From Acetatifactor sp. (GTDB lineage: Bacteria > Bacillota > Clostridia > Lachnospirales > Lachnospiraceae), in assembly GCA_024693365.1 (NCBI GenBank), contig JAILLF010000009.1, forward strand, positions 1 to 64,000: a DNA stretch of 64,000 nt. Direction: 5' to 3'. The stretch's first letter is position 1, and each line of letters starts with the position of its first letter. The notes under the pieces are model-generated. The model did no database searches. It was not told where the DNA came from and worked only from the letters and a program-made list of their open reading frames with translations. The position numbers and the translations under genes were made by a program. Positions 1 to 7,384 of this stretch are shown here, one piece after another.

Positions 1-290
1 TGCCCGTAAGGAATTGGAAAAGACTACGGGCAGCAATAGGAAAATGGGGAAATTGCCCGTAAGGAATTGGAAAAGACTACGGGCAGAAATAGGAAAATGG
101 GGAAATTGCCCGTAAGGAATTGGAAAAGACTACGGGCAGAAATAGGAAAATGGGGAAATCGCCCGTAAGGAATTGGAAAAGACTACGGGCAGAAATAGGA
201 AAATGGGGAAATCGCCCGTAAGGAATTGGAAAAGACTACGGGCAGAAATAGGAAAATGGGGAAATTGCCCGTAAGGAATTAGGAAAAGCG
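1..290. repeat. 53-bp tandem array with hairpin in each unit
   Basis: Five full units and part of a sixth begin at 1, 54, 107, 160, 213 and 266, exactly 53 bp apart, and the array may continue beyond the left edge. Each unit holds an 8-bp inverted repeat, TGCCCGTA then TACGGGCA, separated by 16 nt, followed by a purine-rich 21-nt tail. Units are nearly identical: unit 1 has one base change after the stem, units at 160 and 213 have C for T at the first stem base. No coding function is proposed; long open frames across it are a result of periodicity. Confidence 0.95.
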
Positions 291-313
291 GCGAATGTTG
301 GAAAACTACGGAG

Positions 314-373
314 CGGAGAAGGACAATGAAAAGAAGGACATAGGAAAGAAGAACAATGAAAAGAAGGACATAG
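314..373. repeat. 30-bp tandem repeat, two copies
   Basis: The 22-nt core seen at 322-343 recurs at 352-373 with a single difference, giving a 30-bp period, and a degenerate third copy follows at about 381-400. The strand is almost pure purine from 290 to 470. It lies between the 53-bp array and the ABC ATPase start. Confidence 0.8.
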
Positions 374-409
374 AAACTAGGCAATGAAAAAGAATGGAAG
401 GAGAATGGA

Positions 410-1198
410 ATGGAAAAGAAGGAAATAAATGAAATGAAAGAAATAAATGAAATGAAAGAAATAAAGGATATGATCGTCTTAGAAAATCTCTCGAAAAGAT
501 ATGGGGCGAAAAAAGCCGTTGACGGAATAAATCTAACCGTCAAGGAGGGGGAGATGCTTTCGCTCCTTGGCGTAAACGGAGCGGGGAAGTCAACCACGAT
601 CAAAATGCTGTCCTGCCTGACAAAGCCAAGCGGCGGATCAGCCAAGATTGACGGGCATGACGTGGTAAAGGACCGGGATCACGTGAAGGAAATCGTTGGT
701 ATTTCCACCCAGGAAACTGCGATTGCAAGGAACCTTACGGTGGAGGAGAATTTGTCATTTATGGCGGGGATTTACCTTGATCCCAAGACATATGACAAGA
801 AAAAGAGGAAGGAGCGCGTGGAGGAAATCCTTCGGGATTTTAAGCTGGAAGAGGTTCGCCGCACCAAGTCCGGCAAGCTTTCGGGCGGCTGGCAGAGACG
901 CCTTTCCATCGCGATGGCCATGATCGGCAATCCCAAGGTGATCCTTCTGGACGAGCCGACGCTGGGGCTCGACGTGCTAGCCAGAAGAGAACTATGGCGC
1001 GAAATTGAGAAGATCAAAAAGAACAGGACGATCATCTTAACGACGCATTACATGGAGGAGGCAGAGGCGCTGGCCGATAAGATCGCGATCATGATCGAGG
1101 GCAAAATCGTCATGGCGGGAAGCCTGGAAGAACTTGAGAAAAAGACGGGTCAGAAGGGTTTGGAGAACGTGTTTGTGTCAGTTGCGGAAGGAGAATAA
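410..1198 (+). CDS. ABC-2 type transporter ATP-binding protein
   Basis: The cytoplasmic ATPase subunit of an ABC-2 exporter, powering the permease encoded 4 bp downstream. Walker A GVNGAGKST is at residues 54-62, the signature is LSGGWQRRLS (a Trp where Met or Gln is usual), Walker B is ILLDEPTLGLD, and a switch His sits in LTTHYMEEAE. The length of 262 residues is on the short side for the drug/antibiotic exporter (CcmA-like) family. The start at 410 has a good GGAAGGAG site 6 nt upstream; the conserved domain itself begins at the internal ATG 470 (MIVLENLSKRYG), which has no clear site. The first 20 residues come from an 18-bp tandem repeat and are probably a recent addition. Substrate unknown; the LytTR gene downstream suggests regulated export. 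Confidence 0.9.
   Translation: MEKKEINEMKEINEMKEIKDMIVLENLSKRYGAKKAVDGINLTVKEGEMLSLLGVNGAGKSTTIKMLSCLTKPSGGSAKIDGHDVVKDRDHVKEIVGISTQETAIARNLTVEENLSFMAGIYLDPKTYDKKKRKERVEEILRDFKLEEVRRTKSGKLSGGWQRRLSIAMAMIGNPKVILLDEPTLGLDVLARRELWREIEKIKKNRTIILTTHYMEEAEALADKIAIMIEGKIVMAGSLEELEKKTGQKGLENVFVSVAEGE
422..472 (+). repeat. 18-bp coding tandem repeat
   Basis: The unit GAAATAAATGAAATGAAA occurs at 422-439 and 440-457, with a partial third copy from 458. It is in frame with the ABC ATPase that starts at 410 and encodes repeated EINEMK, so the first 20 residues of that protein are repeat-derived. An internal ATG at 470 would give a protein without it. Confidence 0.85.
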
Positions 1199-1202
1199 AA
1201 AT

Positions 1203-1970
1203 ATGATTAGAACGTTACAATTTGCAAAGAGAAATCTGATTGAACTGTCCAGGGACGTGCTCGGCTATATTTTCTGCATCGCATTTCCAATCTTGATGCT
1301 AATCGTCATGTCGGTGGTCAATGACAGCATTCCCAAGGAGGCGGCCATGACGACGTTTCGTATCGACAATCTGTCGGGCGGAATCCTTATTTTTGGACAG
1401 ACCTTTGTCATGTTGTTTACCGCCATTTTGGTTGCGACGGACAGGAGCACGTCCTTTCTTTTGAGACTGTTTTCGTCCCCAATGAAGAGCAGGGATTATA
1501 CAAATGGATACATTCTTCCGATGATTCTCATCAGCATCATTCAAGCCATAGTGATTGTCATTTCTTCAGGCGTGACTGCAATGATTTCAAGCGTGGAATT
1601 AAAGCCGGAAGGGCTCCTTTTGGTGATTCTTCTAAGTATTCCCTCCGCCATCATGTTCCTGTCGATTGGCTTGATTTTCGGATCGCTGCTCAATGAGAAA
1701 TCAGCGCCTGGCGTTTGCTCCGTCATAGTCTCCGCCGGAACGTTTTTGGGCGGCGTGTTCTTTGATGCGGAAGGCGTGGGCGGACCGATCCTCAAGGTTT
1801 GCAACAGCCTGCCATTCCTGTATTGCACAAGGGTTGCCAGAAGTACCATTCAGATGGATTTCCGGTGGGAGACCTTCGGAAAGTCCCTTCTCATCGTGTC
1901 ACTTACTGCGATTGCCATGGTCACGCTTGCCATCATGACCTTCCGCGGCAGAATGAAGGCAGATCAATAA
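1203..1970 (+). CDS. ABC-2 type transporter permease
   Basis: Membrane subunit of the exporter, 255 residues with about six hydrophobic segments, including a first helix around residues 20-42 and a last one ending in a short basic tail (RGRMKADQ). The fold matches the ABC-2 permease family: an N-terminal helix, an extracellular loop near residues 43-60, then a five-helix bundle. Start chosen at ATG 1203 because GGAAGGAG lies 8 nt upstream, inside the end of the ATPase gene; an upstream in-frame start at 1134 would overlap the ATPase and has no site. It forms an operon with the ATPase, separated by 4 bp. Substrate is not predictable. Confidence 0.88.
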   Translation: MIRTLQFAKRNLIELSRDVLGYIFCIAFPILMLIVMSVVNDSIPKEAAMTTFRIDNLSGGILIFGQTFVMLFTAILVATDRSTSFLLRLFSSPMKSRDYTNGYILPMILISIIQAIVIVISSGVTAMISSVELKPEGLLLVILLSIPSAIMFLSIGLIFGSLLNEKSAPGVCSVIVSAGTFLGGVFFDAEGVGGPILKVCNSLPFLYCTRVARSTIQMDFRWETFGKSLLIVSLTAIAMVTLAIMTFRGRMKADQ

Positions 1971-1978
1971 ATGTGTAA

Positions 1979-2007
1979 TTGTAAAAGCGGCGCAAATACT
2001 CTATACT
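1979..2007 (+). promoter_or_regulatory. Sigma-A-type promoter for the LytTR gene
   Basis: TTGTAA at 1979-1984, 17-nt spacer, TATACT at 2002-2007. It precedes the LytTR gene by about 80 bp. The 14 nt spanning the -10 box (1993-2006) recur at 28595-28608. Confidence 0.6.
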
Positions 2008-2089
2008 TAGACTTGAAGGAATCCAAGCGATGAGAGAAGCCACGCGGCACTTTTGAATTCAGGGCCGTTGGCTGAGGTGAGGTATTAGA

Positions 2090-2545
2090 GTGCTGATCAA
2101 ATCTGAGATTAACGAAAGATATACGGAACTGGAAGTTCACGTATGTCGTGACGTGATGAATGAGGAAGTGAAAAACGTCATGGGGCAGTTGCATGCCCTT
2201 TTTGACGTGTCGCTGACGGGAACGGATGAAATTGGAAACCGCTGCGTGATCCGGCCTGCGGAGATTATTTCCTTCTATGCGGAAGGACAGCGCGTCATGG
2301 CCATGGATGACAAGAAAAAGTACGTCATTTCCAAGAAGCTTTATGAGCTGGAAAAGGAGTATGAATCCTTATGCTTTGTCCGGATTTCCAAGTCAGAGAT
2401 CGTAAATTACAAAAAGATCCGGAGCCTTGACGTGAGCCTCACGGGAACGATCAAGGTGATCATGAAAAACGGATACGAGACCTACACGTCCAGAAGAAAC
2501 GTATCAAAGCTCAAGGAACTGCTGCTTAATGGGAAGAAGTCGTAG
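2090..2545 (+). CDS. LytTR-family DNA-binding regulator
   Basis: A 151-residue stand-alone transcription regulator: a short N-terminal region of about 45 residues followed by a LytTR DNA-binding domain (about residues 47-148; the pattern IISFYAEGQRV, then FVRISKSEIVN and IRSLD is typical). There is no receiver domain, so it is not a classical two-component regulator. Start is GTG 2090 with GAGGTGAGG upstream. LytTR proteins of this size are usually followed by a DUF3021 membrane protein, as here, and the pair commonly controls a nearby ABC-2 exporter; the exporter at 410-1970 is the obvious candidate target. That link is inference. Confidence 0.88.
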   Translation: MLIKSEINERYTELEVHVCRDVMNEEVKNVMGQLHALFDVSLTGTDEIGNRCVIRPAEIISFYAEGQRVMAMDDKKKYVISKKLYELEKEYESLCFVRISKSEIVNYKKIRSLDVSLTGTIKVIMKNGYETYTSRRNVSKLKELLLNGKKS

Positions 2546-2624
2546 GACGTCTAGGCGGCGAAAAAGGAAAAGAGAGCAGGTCGCCGGGCACGTGTAAATC
2601 CGCAGGAAAGGGGTAAAGTCAGTC

Positions 2625-3095
2625 ATGATAAAGAATGCATTAAAAAACGGAGCCATCAGTTTTGCCATTGGCTCATTTTCGGGGCTTATTGTGAATTTGA
2701 TCATAGATGTGGTGGCGCATGCGATGGGTGCAGAGAATTATTGCTCCATCTCACCCAGCTTTCAGGCACTGTTTCCTATGTCTGCCATGGCTGCTTACGT
2801 CAACGTGCTTTTGTACGGATGCATCAGCGCATCCTTTGCCGTCATGACGTTTATCTATGACGTGGAAAGGATCGGGTTTGTGATCCAAAGCATCATTTAT
2901 TTTTTGACCACGAGTGTGGCGTGCCTTTTGATCACCATGCTTTTGTGGCAGCTTCAGCGTTATCCCGCAGCGCTTTTTGGGACGCTCACCTGCTACGCCC
3001 TGACGCACGTAATCATGATCACCATGGCCTATAAAAAGCTCCGGAAGGACGTAAGTGAGATCAACCAGGAATTATTGCCGATGGACGCAGAATAA
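2625..3095 (+). CDS. DUF3021 family membrane protein
   Basis: A 156-residue integral membrane protein with four predicted helices (about residues 10-31, 50-78, 85-108 and 112-136) and a short charged tail. Size, topology and position straight after a LytTR gene match the DUF3021 family, thought to act as a membrane partner that restrains its LytTR regulator. ATG 2625 is preceded by GGAAAGGGG. The gap to the LytTR gene is 79 bp without a visible terminator, so the two are probably cotranscribed. The signal it responds to is unknown. Confidence 0.8.
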   Translation: MIKNALKNGAISFAIGSFSGLIVNLIIDVVAHAMGAENYCSISPSFQALFPMSAMAAYVNVLLYGCISASFAVMTFIYDVERIGFVIQSIIYFLTTSVACLLITMLLWQLQRYPAALFGTLTCYALTHVIMITMAYKKLRKDVSEINQELLPMDAE

Positions 3096-3229
3096 AAGCA
3101 TTTTCGTAAATTAAAAAACAGAACGTGAAAAATTTTTAGGCTTTTGTAACGCACGGGAGGCTTTTGGCGGCTATTAAGGGAGAGGAGCAAATCTTCAAAT
3201 ACGAATTAGCCAAAGGAGCTTATGAAAAG

Positions 3230-3688
3230 ATGAAAAGAAAAATGACGGTAAAAATATTTGCGTGCGTGATGATAATGACGTCCCTGACGTTTGGCACTGC
3301 ATGTGGAAAGGAAGCAGAAAACGTTTCCGCCGGGAATCAGATCGAGGCATCCAAAATCGTTAGTGACGACAAGGAAGAAGTGGTATTGCAAAGTGATGCC
3401 GGAGCGACAAGCGAAGGCGCGGAAGAGAGCGGGAAGACAGCCAGTCCTTCAGGCACTTACGCCCGGACTTATACGGAAGAGTTTTTGGGAGAGGAAGTCA
3501 GTGCGGAATTTTATTATACCTTCAATGACGATCACACCGGGGAAGTCAGCATTCAGGACGTGGTTCCTTTTACCTGGGACGATAATAAAATCAAGTTCGA
3601 CGATCACGACTACGAGTACGTGCTCGAGGGAGACGTGTTAAAGGTAAAGGAAACCTTGGATGAATGGGCAGAATACGTGAAAAAATAA
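3230..3688 (+). CDS. Small secreted lipoprotein, function unknown
   Basis: A 152-residue protein with a basic start (MKRKMTVK), a hydrophobic segment and a Cys after FGTA, consistent with a lipoprotein signal although the -3 position is not the usual Leu. After a Ser/Glu/Gly-rich linker to about residue 80, a compact acidic domain runs to the end and is rich in Tyr, Phe and Asp (FYYTFNDDHTGEVS). No family was recognised; the domain resembles small beta-sheet domains of DUF-type lipoproteins. The start at ATG 3230 has AAAGGAG 11 nt upstream; ATG 3242 is an alternative. It converges with the AraC gene, whose stop is 2 bp away. Confidence 0.7.
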   Translation: MKRKMTVKIFACVMIMTSLTFGTACGKEAENVSAGNQIEASKIVSDDKEEVVLQSDAGATSEGAEESGKTASPSGTYARTYTEEFLGEEVSAEFYYTFNDDHTGEVSIQDVVPFTWDDNKIKFDDHDYEYVLEGDVLKVKETLDEWAEYVKK

Positions 3689-3689
3689 A

Positions 3690-4562
3690 TCATGCGTTGG
3701 CACCGTGCAATTTGCGGTACGCTGACGGTGACAAGTGATGGAATTTCTGGAACGCACTCGAAAAATGCTCCGGTGAGGAATATCCCAAAGTGGCGGAGAC
3801 GGAGGCAATGCTGTTTGACTGATCCTGCAGCAAAAGGCAGGCGGCGGACATGCGGGCCTCCGTCTTTTTCTGCGCGAACGTCTTGTTGTAGTGCTTGAGA
3901 AGAAGCCGCTCCGTCTGGCGGATCCCGAGATTTACCATGGAGGCCAGCTTTGGCAGGGTCAAATCTTTGTAATTATACAAAAAGGCTTCCTCAATGGTGA
4001 GGTAGGTTTGGTCCGTGGGAGCCTCAAAAGCGGACGAAATCGTTGCGTCGCCATGAATCAGGCCGATTTGGTGGTATTGCCTTGAGATCATCAGGATGAG
4101 CTGCTGCAATAAGGCCGGCAGGAGAAGCTCATAGCCGACGGGACGTTGCTCCAACTCATTGATGATCTGCTTCATCAACTCATGCATGCCGGAAGCGGCT
4201 TCCCCAAACCAGAATTTCCTGCCAAGAAATTCGCGAAGAAGCCATGTTTTTGGAGCGGAAGCCGTGTTTCCCGAATCGATCTGAAGATAGACGCCGTACT
4301 CCGTCATGGGATCGTCAGGATCTGAAATCTGCTCATGAAAAACGCCGGGGCCCGTCATGAAAAAAGTCCCCGGAACAACCTCATAGGTCTGCTCATCCGC
4401 GATCAGCTTCCCATGTCCAAAGGAAACGTAATGCAGCTCATAGCTGCTTTTTCCATGGCTGTGCCGCGGGATCGGCGTGACCATCTTTTCCAAGCTGATG
4501 CTCAGTACGGTAAACTCCGTACGTTCAATCGTAAATGACAGTTTCAGATTCCGGTATTTCAT
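3690..4562 (-). CDS. AraC family transcriptional regulator
   Basis: A 290-residue regulator with an N-terminal cupin-type sensing domain (residues about 20-110, with HSHGKSSYELHYVSFGHG and a PGTFFMTGPGVFHEQ jelly-roll motif) and two C-terminal helix-turn-helix motifs (about residues 185-285, ending in LGYSSPEHFSSAFQKFHHLSP). Cupin AraC proteins usually sense sugars or related small molecules. ATG 4562 is read on the minus strand with GAGAGG 8 nt upstream. It is divergent from the DUF3137 gene; no sugar gene is adjacent on its own strand, but the sugar-oxidation operon starts 1.5 kb away and could be a target. That assignment is speculative. Confidence 0.9.
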   Translation of the reverse strand: MKYRNLKLSFTIERTEFTVLSISLEKMVTPIPRHSHGKSSYELHYVSFGHGKLIADEQTYEVVPGTFFMTGPGVFHEQISDPDDPMTEYGVYLQIDSGNTASAPKTWLLREFLGRKFWFGEAASGMHELMKQIINELEQRPVGYELLLPALLQQLILMISRQYHQIGLIHGDATISSAFEAPTDQTYLTIEEAFLYNYKDLTLPKLASMVNLGIRQTERLLLKHYNKTFAQKKTEARMSAACLLLQDQSNSIASVSATLGYSSPEHFSSAFQKFHHLSPSAYRKLHGANA

Positions 4563-4680
4563 GCGACTACCTCTCGTTTCCGCGTATCATGAATGGAGAA
4601 GCTCATGATGCTCTTCCCCAATAAGCATAACATAAATATTTATAAAACGGAAATGAATTCATCGTTTGTCACGGGATTGC

Positions 4681-4700
4681 ACGATAAAAGGCGTTATCGT
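4681..4700. promoter_or_regulatory. Palindrome between divergent genes
   Basis: ACGATAA, six bases, then TTATCGT: a perfect 7-bp inverted repeat in the 217-bp space between the AraC gene and the DUF3137 gene, 14 bp upstream of the -35 box at 4714. It is a candidate operator. The same arms, ACGATAA and TTATCGT, are part of the longer hairpin at 20348-20406. Confidence 0.45.
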
Positions 4701-4713
4701 TTGTTAGTTTCCT

Positions 4714-4743
4714 TTGCGGTGGGGAAAGCGGACGTGATATAAT
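4714..4743 (+). promoter_or_regulatory. Promoter for DUF3137 gene
   Basis: TTGCGG at 4714-4719, 18-nt spacer, perfect TATAAT at 4738-4743. The predicted transcript starts close to 4750, about 30 bp before the start codon. Confidence 0.6.
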
Positions 4744-4779
4744 AAATACATAACTGGAAATGGGGATGGGAGGTTGCGC

Positions 4780-5871
4780 ATGGATTACGATGGTTTTAGG
4801 CGAAAACTAAATATTGGTGAAATTGATCCAAATAAAAAACAAGACATTTTGCGGGAACGCGAGTACTTTGCTTCCGTTGCGCCGAGGCCGTTTTTACACG
4901 GCCTCCGGGAGAAGCTGCGGGGAGGGAAGCATCCCGTAGCCGTGCTGTTATTGGCTTTTTTGGGAGTATTTCTTCTCCTTTTAGCGTTAGTGTACGTGAA
5001 AATCTTTTTTATCGTATTCTTGCTTTTGGTTTTTTACGTATACACGCTTAAGCCAAAGCTTGCAAAGCGGGAATATAAAGGATACGACTACCTTGAGAGG
5101 ATCGCTGAACCGACGCTTCACCTTTTTGATGATAAGCTGACTCTGGGTTACCACGATGAGAGCTCAGATTTGGTTGACGAAAAAATGCCCTACCAGAATG
5201 CCCTTGCGGAAGCCCGTCTGGTCAAGCCTTTCGGTAAACGATGTGATCAGTCGATTTACGGCTGGTGCTCTTATGACTGGGAAAATGAGAGTGATTTGGA
5301 TGCGTTTGAGTATGTCAGAATGTGCTTATACTATGTTACCAGGGATTCTGAAACTGATCGCGAGGACGTGACGACATACTTTAACGGGCACGTTCTTAAG
5401 TTCCGGACCAGCTTTACCGTAAACGGAAGCATACACGTTATGAGCACCATGTCAAAGAAGTCATTACTTGGCGGGGAAAAGAAGAAAAATCATTTTAAGA
5501 AAATCAAGGACCGGGAACTGGCATTGATTGAAGTTGGAAATCGTGAATTCGATGAAAGCTTTGACGTGGCGGCAACCTACGCGGACGAAGCGTATCGCTA
5601 TTTGACGCCCGCCGTGACGGAGGCACTGCTCGAACTGCGAAAGGACTGTTTCTTTTCCCTGTGTCTCAAGGGCAACGTCATAACCATAGCCATCGACAAC
5701 GAAACGTTCCGGAGTTTGGGAAAGGATAATTTCTATTTCGCCAAACCGGCCGTTGATCCTCAGAAGGCCAGCGAGGAGTTTGACGGGAAAATTGATGCCG
5801 TGAGATTTGGACTTATGACCATCTGCGAGGTCAAGGAAGCGGTTGATCCCGGCAGCAGGTACGTCGGCTAA
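4780..5871 (+). CDS. DUF3137 domain membrane protein
   Basis: A 363-residue protein with a soluble N-terminus, a tight pair of transmembrane helices at about residues 45-86, and a large cytoplasmic or surface C-terminal domain. The stretch FDESFDVAATYADEAYRYLT, followed by LLELRKDCFFSLCLKGNVITIAI split over the next 30 residues, matches the DUF3137 pattern (a protein that refers to residues adopted before an LTP motif). The domain has no known function. ATG 4780 is preceded by GGGAGG with 6-nt spacing; a TTG six bases upstream overlaps nothing useful. It is a single gene between its own promoter and the terminator at 5895. Confidence 0.65.
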   Translation: MDYDGFRRKLNIGEIDPNKKQDILREREYFASVAPRPFLHGLREKLRGGKHPVAVLLLAFLGVFLLLLALVYVKIFFIVFLLLVFYVYTLKPKLAKREYKGYDYLERIAEPTLHLFDDKLTLGYHDESSDLVDEKMPYQNALAEARLVKPFGKRCDQSIYGWCSYDWENESDLDAFEYVRMCLYYVTRDSETDREDVTTYFNGHVLKFRTSFTVNGSIHVMSTMSKKSLLGGEKKKNHFKKIKDRELALIEVGNREFDESFDVAATYADEAYRYLTPAVTEALLELRKDCFFSLCLKGNVITIAIDNETFRSLGKDNFYFAKPAVDPQKASEEFDGKIDAVRFGLMTICEVKEAVDPGSRYVG

Positions 5872-5894
5872 TTGCAGATAACGTAAACGATCCC

Positions 5895-5930
5895 AAGGAC
5901 CGTCTCCCCAGCCGGGAGGCGGTCCTTTTG
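5895..5930 (+). terminator. Intrinsic terminator
   Basis: Stem of 14 pairs, 5895-5908 with 5914-5927 (one G-U pair), loop CAGCC, then TTTTG. It lies 24 bp after the DUF3137 stop codon and isolates it from the sugar operon. Confidence 0.85.
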
Positions 5931-5944
5931 TGTATGAAGCAGTA

Positions 5945-5989
5945 TCACGTCAGTGCGCTCCTTTTCATTTTGAATTTCACGTCAGTGCG
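5945..5989. promoter_or_regulatory. Paired 13-bp direct repeats (candidate operator)
   Basis: TCACGTCAGTGCG occurs at 5945-5957 and again at 5977-5989, exactly 32 bp apart, or about three helical turns. The pair lies 62-106 bp upstream of the -35 box at 6051, a position typical of an activator such as an AraC family protein. Confidence 0.6.
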
Positions 5990-6050
5990 AGTTTATGATC
6001 GAATCTTCGAAAATACGACACCAATTTCAAAAATGCGTCACTTCTGAATA

Positions 6051-6078
6051 TTGTTCCGGAAAAGAAACGGATTATAAT
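6051..6078 (+). promoter_or_regulatory. Promoter of the sugar-oxidation operon
   Basis: TTGTTC at 6051-6056, 16-nt spacer, perfect TATAAT at 6073-6078. It drives the gene that starts at 6129. The -35 box is only moderately good, which fits need for an activator. Confidence 0.6.
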
Positions 6079-6128
6079 AAAATTATGGAGTGATAGTAGT
6101 GCACCTCGTGCGGAAAGGAAGTTCATCT

Positions 6129-7325
6129 ATGATCGTCAAAGGAACGTATTTTCAAAATAATGCTGAAAAGCCTTTGGTTTACGGCGACGTGGAGATCACG
6201 AACGTAAAGAGACAAAGGCTTCGCGGAGAGGAGCTAAAGGAGGGCATTCTTTGTGAGCCCGTCATGATCGGTTTTTGCGGCACGGACAACGAACTCATGC
6301 ACATGGGCAGTGAGGGGCGTTTGACCGCGAAATTTCCGGAAGGGAAAAACCGTCTTGTCAATGGTCACGAGGGCATTGTGTGGGTACCGTCAGAAAATCG
6401 CTTTGCCATCGTATTGATCCGCGGCGGCGACAGCTACGATCCCACCCGCTACACGGAGGACGAGACCTATTTTGAATATGGCTGCGATAAAGCAGACGGT
6501 CTGTTCTGTGATCAGCAGTATTTCCATCCCGACATGCTTCTTCGCATTCCTGACGGATACGTTCACGACGGAAAGCTTGACCGCTCCTTTGCGAAAAAGA
6601 TGGTCTTTCCGGATCCCTTTGCCTGCATGCTGTTCCAACTAGAGCGCATGGAGGACCTCGGCAGCGCCCATAATTTCCGCGTTTGCATGCGTAAGTACAA
6701 ATGCGACGAGGCAAAGGCCCGTGAGATCGCGAAGGAAGAGATTTTTGACCGCACCGTGATTTTTGGACTGGGAACCACGGGCATGTTCATCGGCGACCTG
6801 ATCCTTCGAAGTCATAAGAACGCAAAGGTGCTCTTTGTGGCGAGAAGCCCCAAGGATTCCGCGAAGGTGACCTATGCCCTGAAGCAGACGGGTGCGGCCT
6901 ATCTGCAAAATACCTTTGATTCCGAGGCAGAGCTCTCGAAGGCCATTGTGGAAGCACTTGGCGGTCGGGCGACAACCTTTATTGGAGTGAGCGGAAGCAA
7001 CGTAGAGCATCGCGTGGCCTTTGAGCATGGCGCGCTTGGCTGTAACGGTATTTACAACAGCTTCTCCCTTGGGCCGAAGATTACTTTTGACACGATGCCA
7101 TTTGGCTTCGAAAATCATCTGATCCTCGGCAGCATCAATTTCCGTCAGGATCACATGGAGAAAGCGATCCAGATGCTTGCGGAGAGCAGCTATGACGAGA
7201 TCGTGGAACTGATCGACAAGGACGAGTTCACTGCAGATCCCATGGGAGCATACAAGAATAAGATTTATTCCAAGAATGCGCCCATGAAGACGGCGGTCAT
7301 CTGGAATCCGAAGTACGTGGAGTAA
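6129..7325 (+). CDS. Zinc-dependent sugar dehydrogenase (glucose dehydrogenase-like MDR)
   Basis: A medium-chain dehydrogenase of 398 residues related to glucose/aldose 1-dehydrogenases, which oxidise a sugar to a lactone with NAD(P). The catalytic zinc ligands are visible as GFCGTDNE (Cys50) and NGHEG (His80, Glu81). The usual four-Cys structural zinc lobe is absent and replaced by a segment around residues 115-140. The Rossmann motif is VIFGLGTTGMFIGD. ATG 6129 is chosen because GGAAAGGAAG precedes it by 7 nt; a GTG at 6090 would add 13 residues without a site. First gene of a four-gene operon with another dehydrogenase, a lactonase-like hydrolase and a mutarotase. The exact sugar is not readable. 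Confidence 0.8.
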   Translation: MIVKGTYFQNNAEKPLVYGDVEITNVKRQRLRGEELKEGILCEPVMIGFCGTDNELMHMGSEGRLTAKFPEGKNRLVNGHEGIVWVPSENRFAIVLIRGGDSYDPTRYTEDETYFEYGCDKADGLFCDQQYFHPDMLLRIPDGYVHDGKLDRSFAKKMVFPDPFACMLFQLERMEDLGSAHNFRVCMRKYKCDEAKAREIAKEEIFDRTVIFGLGTTGMFIGDLILRSHKNAKVLFVARSPKDSAKVTYALKQTGAAYLQNTFDSEAELSKAIVEALGGRATTFIGVSGSNVEHRVAFEHGALGCNGIYNSFSLGPKITFDTMPFGFENHLILGSINFRQDHMEKAIQMLAESSYDEIVELIDKDEFTADPMGAYKNKIYSKNAPMKTAVIWNPKYVE

Positions 7326-7384
7326 CAACGTACCGTTAGCTACGCATAAATTGCAAAAAGAAATAGAATGATTGGAGGAACGTT

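Noticed and set aside
1..290. Possible CRISPR array
   Set aside because: The spacers are identical from unit to unit and no cas gene is near; it is a tandem repeat.
130..645. Long open frame on the minus strand rich in Phe, Ser and Ile
   Set aside because: It arises from the purine-rich repeats read in reverse and runs into the ABC ATPase; no ribosome binding site and no plausible protein.
6639..7328. Open frame on the minus strand opposite the sugar dehydrogenase
   Set aside because: The dehydrogenase has all family motifs and a ribosome binding site; the antisense frame has neither.
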